From contig JAICHO010000007.1 in the NCBI GenBank assembly GCA_025924835.1, positions 1 through 33,581 on the forward strand: a stretch of 33,581 bases of DNA. The letters run 5' to 3'. Of the stretch, positions 26,795 through 33,581 are shown in pieces. The stretch's first letter is position 1. The number at the start of each line of letters is the position of its first letter. The notes beneath the pieces are model-generated. The model was not told the DNA's origin and searched no databases. It saw only the letters and a list, made by a program, of their open reading frames with translations. A program made the position numbers and the translations under genes. The DNA comes from Candidatus Saccharimonadota bacterium. GTDB taxonomy: Bacteria; Patescibacteriota; Saccharimonadia; Saccharimonadales; JAICHO01.

Positions 26795-26860
26795 CTACTC
26801 GCCAGCAGGAGTTCTATTATGAAATTTCAAATGGACAGCCTTGAGGTGGGGATCAATAAC
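26795..26860 (-). pseudogene. Remnant of a Xer-type recombinase 3' end (21 codons plus stop)
   Basis: The minus strand encodes VIDPHLKAVHLKFHNRTPAGE*. The intact gene ends VTDPHLKAVHLRFHNKPASNE*. 14/21 residues are identical, with many codon-level differences. Confidence 0.8.
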
Positions 26861-26864
26861 ACTC

Positions 26865-26931
26865 ATGAGAGAACCTAGGTTCTCTCATCGCGCCGACAAA
26901 ATGGAATACATTTTGGCGGGCTGCTCTTTCC
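26865..26931 (+). repeat. Two-hairpin dispersed repeat, copy 3
   Basis: Perfect 24-nt palindrome ATGAGAGAACCTAGGTTCTCTCAT (26865-26888), then CGCGCCGA, CAAAATGGAATACATTTTG, GCGGGCTGCTCTTTCC. Confidence 0.8.
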
Positions 26932-26935
26932 TGGG

Positions 26936-27859
26936 CTACTCGTTAGAAGCGGGCTTATTATGAAACCTAAGATGAACCGCCTTGAGGTGGGGATCGGTTA
27001 CGTGGGTGTAAATCTGGGTGGTTGCCACATTGCTGTGCCCCAGCAGCGCCTGTACTGACCGCAAATCGGCACCGTTCATAAGTAAATCAGTGGCAAAACT
27101 GTGCCGTAGTGTGTGGGGGCTGACGTGCTTGGTGATACCAGCCATCAGGGCATAACGGGCCACCATGCGTTGCACGCTGCGGGCGGTCAAACGGTGAAAG
27201 TTACCTGTTAAATCGACTTTTTTCTGACCGCTGTAGCGTATAAAAAGCGGGCGCGTATTGTCTGTGCGCTTATCTATATAACGCTCTAACCAGGTAGCCG
27301 CATCATCACTGATAAATATCGGCCGATCTTTTTGCCCCTTACCACGCACCATAAACTCGCGGCGCTTAAGATTGATATGGTCTTTGTCTAAACCCACTAA
27401 TTCAGATACCCGCAGTCCGGACGAAAATAGTAACTCCAAGATAGCTCGGTCACGCAGTCCGTTCACGGTAGCAATGTCAGGCACGGACAGTAGGCGTTCT
27501 ATTTCTTCTGCCGATAAAAACGTTACTTGCTTGCGCGTTGTGCGCGCCAGTTCAACCTTGTCGGCTGATAGCGCTGGGACATCACGCTTGGCACAAAATT
27601 TTAAAAAGCTCCGTAGTGCTATCAGGTGATAATTTTGGGTAGTTTTTTGCAATTCGTCACTGGTGTTGGTACCCAAGCGGTTCAACCACAGACGCCATTT
27701 TCGAATCAGCTCAGCATCAATATCTGCTACTTTTATATCACCGGCAAAATCAATCAGCCGGGTCAGGTAATGATCGTAGTTGGCGATAGTTTTTTGTGAA
27801 CGGTTTTGTTCTATCTCCAGATATTCCAAAAAATCAGTTTTAGCTTTAGCAAATAGCAT
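26936..27859 (-). CDS. Tyrosine recombinase XerC/XerD-like
   Basis: SAM-like N-terminus; GLRVSELVGL, HTLRHSFATDLLMNGADLRSVQALLGHSNVATTQIYTHV catalytic motifs. Confidence 0.95.
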   Translation of the reverse strand: MLFAKAKTDFLEYLEIEQNRSQKTIANYDHYLTRLIDFAGDIKVADIDAELIRKWRLWLNRLGTNTSDELQKTTQNYHLIALRSFLKFCAKRDVPALSADKVELARTTRKQVTFLSAEEIERLLSVPDIATVNGLRDRAILELLFSSGLRVSELVGLDKDHINLKRREFMVRGKGQKDRPIFISDDAATWLERYIDKRTDNTRPLFIRYSGQKKVDLTGNFHRLTARSVQRMVARYALMAGITKHVSPHTLRHSFATDLLMNGADLRSVQALLGHSNVATTQIYTHVTDPHLKAVHLRFHNKPASNE

Positions 27860-27949
27860 GACCCCATTATAGCTGACAGTAAACGGCTAGCAGTAAACAG
27901 TTTCAATACCGTGTGCTTTAAACTGTGAGCTGTATATGAGCTCTGTATC

Positions 27950-27958
27950 TGTTATAAT
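27950..27958 (+). promoter_or_regulatory. Extended -10 promoter of ndk
   Basis: TGtTATAAT at 27950-27958, about 30 nt upstream of the TTG start at 27988. Confidence 0.6.
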
Positions 27959-27987
27959 TGTATAAATTAATACCACAAGGATCAAAA

Positions 27988-28452
27988 TTGGAACAAACGC
28001 TCATAATCGCCAAACCTGATGCCTTGCAGCGTGGTTTGGTAGGGGAAATCATCTCCCGGTTAGAACGAAAGGGCCTTAAATTGATTGGGCTCAAGATGGC
28101 TACTTTGGACAGTATGTTGCTGCAAGCCCATTACTCTGAACATATAGAAAAGCCGTTTTACGCCGATCTAGAAGATTTTATGAAAAGTTCGCCGGTAGTT
28201 TTGATGGCATGGGAAGGCTATGAGTGTGTCTCGTCCGTCCGACTAATAGTGGGCGCTACCAATCCCCGCAGCGCCGATGCCGGCACGATCCGCGGTGACT
28301 TTGCCATGGGTAATGGCCGAAATCTAGTGCATGCATCTGATAGCAAGCAAAGCGGGAAAGAAGAAGTCAGCCGCTTTTTCAAAGCAAGTGAATTATTCCA
28401 ATACGATAAGAGCGAATACGACCACGTCTATCCACCCCACGAACGCAGTTAA
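27988..28452 (+). CDS. ndk: Nucleoside diphosphate kinase (TTG start)
   Basis: MEQTLIIAKPDALQRGLVGEIISRLERKGLKLIGLKM; active-site GRNLVHASDS. TTG at 27988 has SD aagga; the ORF-track start at 27958 overlaps the -10 box. Confidence 0.93.
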   Translation: MEQTLIIAKPDALQRGLVGEIISRLERKGLKLIGLKMATLDSMLLQAHYSEHIEKPFYADLEDFMKSSPVVLMAWEGYECVSSVRLIVGATNPRSADAGTIRGDFAMGNGRNLVHASDSKQSGKEEVSRFFKASELFQYDKSEYDHVYPPHERS

Positions 28453-28474
28453 GACTTAGGGATAGCCCACACAT

Positions 28475-29035
28475 TTAAGAAACTTTAGCAGGGAAGCCAG
28501 GTAAACGATACTCCAGTGTATTAACAAGAATTGCCTGTAAGCCTTCGCGTTGAGCCGGAATTATATCGTGGATTGGTGAATTCCCAATATTGACTACCTT
28601 TTCTGGCGTATCTAAACAATCTTTCTCAAATAATATTTTCCGCCAGAATGGAGCGCGTTCTTTGCCCACTAGACCAAGTTTACCCGCTGCCCAGGGTTGG
28701 TAAATTGCGTCTAGTCTAACTCCCCACCTATCCAAGTCTTCTATGCGATCAAAACCTCCACCATCCGTCGCCATACTGAGTGATTTAAATCGAGTATCTT
28801 GGGTAATAAGTTCTAGCCATGCTCGTGTACGGGAACTAACTTCAAGGGTTTGTCTTCCTAGAGGAATCATAGTACCGTCAAAATCTACCACGATATGTTC
28901 AGCGCCTAGTTCAGCTAGGAAATCTAAGGGTACATCTGTTAGTTGATTAAATCGTCCTTGCGGTAAGCACTCGGCAAAGTTCGGGTCTTCCGGAGTAACG
29001 GGACGGCTATATACTTCGTGGTCTAGGGCAACCAT
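28475..29035 (-). CDS. HAD superfamily phosphatase (YqeG-like)
   Basis: HIVVDFDGTMIPL motif I; VVNIGNSPIHDIIPAQREGLQAILVN motif IV. Start at MVALDHEVY (29035), because the upstream part of the track ORF is tRNA sequence. Confidence 0.75.
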   Translation of the reverse strand: MVALDHEVYSRPVTPEDPNFAECLPQGRFNQLTDVPLDFLAELGAEHIVVDFDGTMIPLGRQTLEVSSRTRAWLELITQDTRFKSLSMATDGGGFDRIEDLDRWGVRLDAIYQPWAAGKLGLVGKERAPFWRKILFEKDCLDTPEKVVNIGNSPIHDIIPAQREGLQAILVNTLEYRLPGFPAKVS

Positions 29036-29042
29036 AAATATT

Positions 29043-29071
29043 ATTATAGCATAAGTACTATAATAATACAA
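29043..29071 (-). promoter_or_regulatory. Promoter of the HAD gene, leaderless geometry
   Basis: Minus strand: TTGTAT - 17 nt - TATAAT with TGc extension, -10 box ending 7 nt before the ATG. Confidence 0.65.
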
Positions 29072-29074
29072 ATA

Positions 29075-29149
29075 TGGTACCCCCGAGAGGAATCGAACCT
29101 CTATCATTTCCTTAGGACGGAACTACTCTATCCGTTGAGCTACAGGGGC
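29075..29149 (-). tRNA. tRNA-Arg(CCU), CCA encoded
   Basis: Minus strand GCCCCTGTAGCTCAACGGATAGAGTAGTTCCGTCCTAAGGAAATGATAGAGGTTCGATTCCTCTCGGGGGTACCA: full cloverleaf, anticodon CCT, T-loop TTCGATT. Confidence 0.92.
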
Positions 29150-29209
29150 GAACAGAGGTAGTATATCCTAAAAAGCCCATCTGTTGTAAACTTATAACAC
29201 GCTAATGCC

Positions 29210-29767
29210 ATGAATAAACAAAAATACTTTGCCGACCAATTTGATGATGAGGAAGTCTTATTTGTGTTTCATAAACACCCCGTAGTAATGCGCAAAGAGC
29301 TGATTTTGGCGATGTTGGGGCCACTACTTGGGATTATACCCGTAGCCATCAAGCCAACGCTGGGTTTCGGTTGGTTCTTTGGTGGTTTGGGGGGTGGCTT
29401 TTTGCTTGGCTTATTGCTGTTTTTCCCAGGTTGGATAGCCTGGTATTACAGTGTGTTTATTGTTACCGACCAGCGGTTTATACAGATTACACAAAAAGGT
29501 CTATTCCACCGTGCGGTCGTGGATATCGGGCTTAATCAGATACAGATGGTCAATTACGAGATAGCCGGATTGCAGGAAACACTGCTGGGATTTGGTACAA
29601 TAATGGTGCAAACCTACATGGGCGACCTGGTGATACATGACGTCCATCACCCGGCCAAGATTCAGAAAAAGATGATCCACATACTGCGCGACCAGGGCAT
29701 TATTGTCACCAACCACCCCATCAATCGCACTAATAAGGAAGCTGTTCCTATCAATGAAGAAAATTAA
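29210..29767 (+). CDS. bPH_2 (YdbS-like) PH-domain membrane protein
   Basis: Two TM segments followed by VFIVTDQRFIQITQKGLFHRAVVDIGLNQIQMVNYEIAGLQETLLGFGTIMVQT. Confidence 0.75.
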   Translation: MNKQKYFADQFDDEEVLFVFHKHPVVMRKELILAMLGPLLGIIPVAIKPTLGFGWFFGGLGGGFLLGLLLFFPGWIAWYYSVFIVTDQRFIQITQKGLFHRAVVDIGLNQIQMVNYEIAGLQETLLGFGTIMVQTYMGDLVIHDVHHPAKIQKKMIHILRDQGIIVTNHPINRTNKEAVPINEEN

Positions 29768-30818
29768 ACGTCCAAACTTAAAATTTAAGCCTACTTTGAG
29801 GCGCAAGAAAAACTCGGCACCAGCTTCCGAGGGCGGCGTACCACGTATAACCACCGAAACCATTGCCGCTCACCGCGAGCAAGTCATCGGCAGCGCCCGC
29901 AAATACATTTACCCTCTGCAACACTCCAAAAACCGTATTATAGCTATCACAACGGCTCTCATTGTCACGGCAGTTATCGGCTTTTTTACGTACTGTACGT
30001 TGGCGTTGTATCGCTTCCAATCAACGTCGGGCTTTTTGTACCGGGTAACGCAAGTCGTGCCGTTCCCAATCGCCCGCACCGGCGGCAGTTTTGTGTCCTA
30101 CGAAAGCTATCTGTTTGAAGTACGCCACTATACGCACTACTATGAGTCACAATTAAAACTTAATTTTGATTCGCCGGAAGGCAAGCAACAGTTGGCAGCG
30201 TTCAAAAAGCAGGCGTTAGACAAAGTGGTCAATGACGCCTACGTTAAAAAACTGGCCGCGGAGCACGACGTTAGCGTTACTGATCAGCAGATTAATGATC
30301 AAATTACTAACTTGCGCGCCCAAAACCGCTTAGGCAATAGCGACAAGGTTTTTGAGGATGTACTGCGTGATTATTGGGGATGGTCCACCGATGATTTCAA
30401 GCGTAGCTTGCGCGATCAAATCCTGGCCCAAAATGTTGTCGCGGCTTTGGATACAGGTACCCAAGATCGGGCCAAACAAGCCTTGGCCGAGCTTAAGTCT
30501 GGAGCTGACTTCGCGGAAGTAGCCAAAAAATACTCTGACGACACCACCAGTAAGCCAAACGGAGGCGACATAGGCGTCGTAGAACGGACCAAACGTGATC
30601 TGACCGCGGAAACAGTGGATGCGCTATACCAGCTTAAACCCGGACAGTATTCCGACATCATTAATATCGGCTATTCCCTGGAAATCGTAAAAAACATCGA
30701 GGTAAATCCAGACGGCAAAATTCACGCCGCGCACATATTATTTAATTACAAAGACATATCCGCCTACTTAAACGACCTTAAAGAAAAACAAAAAGCCACC
30801 GTATACATAAAGGCGTAG
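29754..30818 (+). CDS. PpiC/parvulin-type peptidyl-prolyl isomerase with SurA-like N-terminal region, membrane anchored
   Basis: TM near the N-terminus; FAEVAKKYSDDTTSKPNGGDIGVVERTK...LKPGQYSDIINIGYSLEIVKN; HAAHILF. ATG at 29754 overlaps the upstream gene by 14 nt. Confidence 0.85.
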   Translation: MKKIKRPNLKFKPTLRRKKNSAPASEGGVPRITTETIAAHREQVIGSARKYIYPLQHSKNRIIAITTALIVTAVIGFFTYCTLALYRFQSTSGFLYRVTQVVPFPIARTGGSFVSYESYLFEVRHYTHYYESQLKLNFDSPEGKQQLAAFKKQALDKVVNDAYVKKLAAEHDVSVTDQQINDQITNLRAQNRLGNSDKVFEDVLRDYWGWSTDDFKRSLRDQILAQNVVAALDTGTQDRAKQALAELKSGADFAEVAKKYSDDTTSKPNGGDIGVVERTKRDLTAETVDALYQLKPGQYSDIINIGYSLEIVKNIEVNPDGKIHAAHILFNYKDISAYLNDLKEKQKATVYIKA

Positions 30819-31045
30819 CCGGTTACTAGATTCCCGGTACACAATCATCTTCTTGGTTAAGTATATGGACGATTTCATCATCCTCAAGACTCTTGCTTAA
30901 GTCTTTTCTGCAAGCATCAACAGGGATGATAACGCCGATCCGCATCCCGCAACTGATTAAGAGGTTATAATGCAATAGGTAAGATACCTATAAGCGCCTG
31001 AGTTTTGGGCTACAAAGCAAGCATGTAACAGTGAGGCAAAACCAT

Positions 31046-32557
31046 ATGAGGAAAATTCCGGCCACCATGGCGACCCAACACCCAGACAACGCGTCACCGC
31101 CGTATTGGGACGAACAGCACCAGCCATTTGTGGCGGTTCATAAGGAAATTACAGAGTGCGCGACCTGTTTTAAAGATCTCGGCGTCAGCGAATATATGTG
31201 GGACTGGGAGGGGAAGTATGCCGATGCCGCCGTTATAGACAAGCTATTTTCGGATTATTACAGCTATTTTGAGCAGCACACCATGGGTCGCGACAAATTT
31301 TTAACCTTTCGATTGCCGAATATCTGGGAAGAAAAGGGCTATAGTCTATTGCAGGCCATGACCGTGCTACTGACCAGCGAGGATTTTGCCCGCGACTTAA
31401 AGTTTCCGGCCCGGCCGCTGTTTGAAGTCATATTGCCCATGACCGAGCGGGCCGATCAGCTCATGCACATGCATATATTATTTGAAAAGCTGGCTAATTT
31501 TAAATCCAAAGAATTTACCGCCAACCAAAAGGCAAATAGCAACTATTTGGAGCTAATTCCATTGGTAGAAAGCGTAGAAAGTCAACAAAACATACGTAAG
31601 CTGCTGCAGGAATACGTAAGCCTGCACCGGAAGCATTTTAATACGGCGCCACAGTACATCCGGCCATTTTTGGCCCGCTCCGATCCGGCCTTGGTATCCG
31701 GCCTGCTCGCCACCGTTATCGCCAACAAACTAGCCCTGTCGCAACTGTACGAATTTGCGGCCGACACCGGTATCAGGGTGTACCCAATCGCGGGTGTTGG
31801 CAGTTTGCCGTTCCGCGGCGGCCTGACACCGGATTCGGTAGACAGTTATTTGGCAGAGAATCCAGGCATCCGGACGGTCAGCTTACAATCGTCGTTCCGC
31901 TATGACCATTCAATAGCCAGTGTAAAAACAGCTATCGCCAAGCTGGAAACCGAACTACCCAAAACCAAGCCGCATTTTATTGATCCTGCCGCGCAGAAAC
32001 GCCTCACGGATATTGCCACACGGTCGACCAAGTTTTACCAGCAGACCCTTAACGCCATTGCGGGTGATATGCAGGATGTCTTTGATGCCATACCGCGCCG
32101 CCGCGAGCGCCGACAGCATGTTGGTTTATTGGCGTATGGACGGTCTATGGGCAGTCAGAAATTACCGCGCGCGATTACGTTTACTGCCGGGTTTTACTCT
32201 GTTGGCGTACCGCCGGAATTTATTGGCATGGGCCGCAGCCTGCAGGCACTAAGCGCTTCTGAACTGAAGTTAGTGGAGCAGGAGTACCCGTCACTTAGGT
32301 CCGACATGGAACGGGCCGGCCGTTTCCTGAATACGGACAATTTGGCTATTTTGGCCAAGCGCAACAGTGCCTGGAAGCAGGTTCAAACCGATGTGGCCAC
32401 CGCTGCCGAAGTGCTGGACATTACATTTGGTCCGCGTACCGATACCGAAAAAGCCCACAAAAACCTTACCTCCAACGCGTTATTGCTCCAGAACAATCAA
32501 GCCGCCTTGTCAGATCTTATTACGGAAATGTCGCTGTTGCGGAAAAGCCTCGGGTAA
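31046..32557 (+). CDS. ppcA: Archaeal-type phosphoenolpyruvate carboxylase (PEPcase_2)
   Basis: MATQHPDNASPPYW; GVGSLPFRGGLTPDSV; LAYGRSMGSQKLPRAITFTAGFYSVGVPPEFIGMGRSL. About 500 aa versus about 900 aa for the bacterial type. Confidence 0.88.
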   Translation: MRKIPATMATQHPDNASPPYWDEQHQPFVAVHKEITECATCFKDLGVSEYMWDWEGKYADAAVIDKLFSDYYSYFEQHTMGRDKFLTFRLPNIWEEKGYSLLQAMTVLLTSEDFARDLKFPARPLFEVILPMTERADQLMHMHILFEKLANFKSKEFTANQKANSNYLELIPLVESVESQQNIRKLLQEYVSLHRKHFNTAPQYIRPFLARSDPALVSGLLATVIANKLALSQLYEFAADTGIRVYPIAGVGSLPFRGGLTPDSVDSYLAENPGIRTVSLQSSFRYDHSIASVKTAIAKLETELPKTKPHFIDPAAQKRLTDIATRSTKFYQQTLNAIAGDMQDVFDAIPRRRERRQHVGLLAYGRSMGSQKLPRAITFTAGFYSVGVPPEFIGMGRSLQALSASELKLVEQEYPSLRSDMERAGRFLNTDNLAILAKRNSAWKQVQTDVATAAEVLDITFGPRTDTEKAHKNLTSNALLLQNNQAALSDLITEMSLLRKSLG

Positions 32558-32558
32558 T

Positions 32559-33296
32559 TTAGGCAGGTTTAGCGGCGGTTACAAAAGACAAAAATAATCT
32601 CCGGAGTTCCGGAACGGTTTTTGCCTCAAGTGATTCGGGGTGGCACTGCACGCCAATGGCATAGGTGTCGTCCAGTGATTCAATGGCTTCTACGACGCCG
32701 TCATCAGCCCAGGCTACGGCCTGCAAATTCTTGCCCATATCTTTTACGGCCTGGTGATGATGGCTGTTGGTGCGAATAGTCTGCTTTTTCAAAATACCCG
32801 CCAAACGTGACGATTGGTCAATCTTTATGCTATGTGCCGGATTCTCAAAATCCCGGCGGACGGTAGAGACGGTATGATCAGCAGCATTTTCAATTTGCGT
32901 TTGAATATCCTGATACAGCGTGCCGCCGCGGACCACATTCAGCAGTTGCATGCCCCGGCAAATACCCAAAATTGGCTTTTTATCCCGCAAGGCCCATTTT
33001 ATCAGTTGGACTTCTGCCGTATCCCGCCGTTTTGAAATATTAACGGTGGCGGGCTGCGGGGCTTCACCATAAAGCGCCGGGTCCAGATCATTGCCACCGG
33101 CACACAAAATACCATCCAGTCGCTTGTACAGTTGCTCAAGGTTTGTAGCATCACTCATCAAAGGGATCAGGCAGGGCACGCCACCAGCACGCTCAATCGC
33201 TTCACAATAGCCATAACTTTGGCCGTATACTATCGGCCCCCAGGGGTACATGGCATTCTGGATTTCACCTACGGTTATGCCGATGAGCGGTTTCAT
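32559..33296 (-). CDS. Class I glutamine amidotransferase-like gamma-glutamyl-gamma-aminobutyrate hydrolase (peptidase C26, PuuD-like)
   Basis: MKPLIGITVGE; GILCAGGNDLDPALYGE; PILGICRGMQLLNVVRGGTLYQDI; GVQCHPES. The MKPLIG start is preferred to the track start at 33332. Confidence 0.88.
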   Translation of the reverse strand: MKPLIGITVGEIQNAMYPWGPIVYGQSYGYCEAIERAGGVPCLIPLMSDATNLEQLYKRLDGILCAGGNDLDPALYGEAPQPATVNISKRRDTAEVQLIKWALRDKKPILGICRGMQLLNVVRGGTLYQDIQTQIENAADHTVSTVRRDFENPAHSIKIDQSSRLAGILKKQTIRTNSHHHQAVKDMGKNLQAVAWADDGVVEAIESLDDTYAIGVQCHPESLEAKTVPELRRLFLSFVTAAKPA

Positions 33297-33365
33297 ATGT
33301 CCATCATACCAATGCAAGCGATTATCTGACATACAATACGTGTTTTTTACTTATAATGGCCCGCT

Positions 33366-33581
33366 ATGCAAGGTGTACTGCTAGATGTGGACGGAACATT
33401 GGTATTAAGCAATGATGCCCATGCCCAGGCCTGGGTACAGGCTTTTGAGCATTTTGGTTATACGGTGGCTTTTGAAGACGTGCGTCCGCTTATTGGTATG
33501 GGCGGCGACAAGTTGATGCCTCAACTCGTGCCAAAGCTGGGCGAAGATACCGATAAAGCCAGCGAAATCAGCTCGTATCGA
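33366..33581 (+). CDS. HAD family hydrolase, phosphoglycolate phosphatase/beta-PGM-like (3' end outside window)
   Basis: [54 protein letters not shown], open to the window edge. Confidence 0.85.
   Translation, partial: MQGVLLDVDGTLVLSNDAHAQAWVQAFEHFGYTVAFEDVRPLIGMGGDKLMPQLVPKLGEDTDKASEISSYR

Noticed and set aside
27876-27926. Short direct repeat (cagtaaac x2) and 7-bp inverted repeat acagttt/aaactgt between xer and ndk
   Set aside because: Short and A/T-rich; not convincing beyond chance without comparative data.
29036-29107. Upstream extension of the HAD ORF (MIEVRFLSGVPYLYYYSTYAIIIF)
   Set aside because: The start of this extension is tRNA-Arg sequence read as protein and the rest covers the promoter. 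The true start is likely at 29035.
30886-30912. Hairpin AAGACT-cttgctta-AGTCTT after ppiC as a terminator
   Set aside because: Short, A/T-rich stem with only a brief T run, and it overlaps the possible 39-aa ORF. Too weak to call.
1-33581. CRISPR arrays, rRNA genes, transposases, TGA recoding
   Set aside because: No regularly spaced repeats, rRNA sequence or transposase motifs were seen. TGA ends many genes in ATGA/GTGA overlaps, so a recoded UGA is not supported.

Overview
The window looks like a bacterial chromosome segment of Patescibacteria/CPR type, probably Saccharibacteria-like. The lineage is inferred from gene content and protein style, not from a search. Both edges are cut: a partial FtsK at the left and a partial HAD hydrolase at the right.

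From left to right it contains:
- two surface/secreted proteins and a short lipoprotein
- the rpsF-ssb-rpsR operon with a clear promoter and a leader hairpin, then efp, a predicted HExxH protein and tlyA
- a Crp-family regulator divergent from a bPH-like gene, then ychF
- an LPXTG-like surface protein, a TPR protein and a 1036-aa secreted protein
- a type IV pilus locus: pilM-N-O-(small ORF)-pilB-pilT-pilC-pilin-pilD plus four pseudopilin/PilX-like genes
- a Xer recombinase, ndk, a HAD phosphatase, tRNA-Arg(CCU), a bPH_2 protein, a PpiC-type PPIase, an archaeal-type PEP carboxylase and a C26 glutamine amidotransferase-like hydrolase

The most notable unexplained structures are:
(1) A roughly 70-80 bp two-hairpin intergenic element present in three copies (5244-5311 +, 7733-7812 -, 26865-26931 +). 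Its core CAAAATG-N5-CATTTTG is conserved, while the adjacent palindrome differs in sequence but stays paired.
(2) A recoded remnant of a xer 3' end (22 codons including the stop) on the far side of element copy 3.
(3) Several promoters whose -10 box lies 6-8 nt from the start codon, suggesting leaderless mRNAs.
(4) A PilB that lacks the usual tetracysteine motif.

No CRISPR array, rRNA or obvious transposase was seen. TGA is used as a normal stop.
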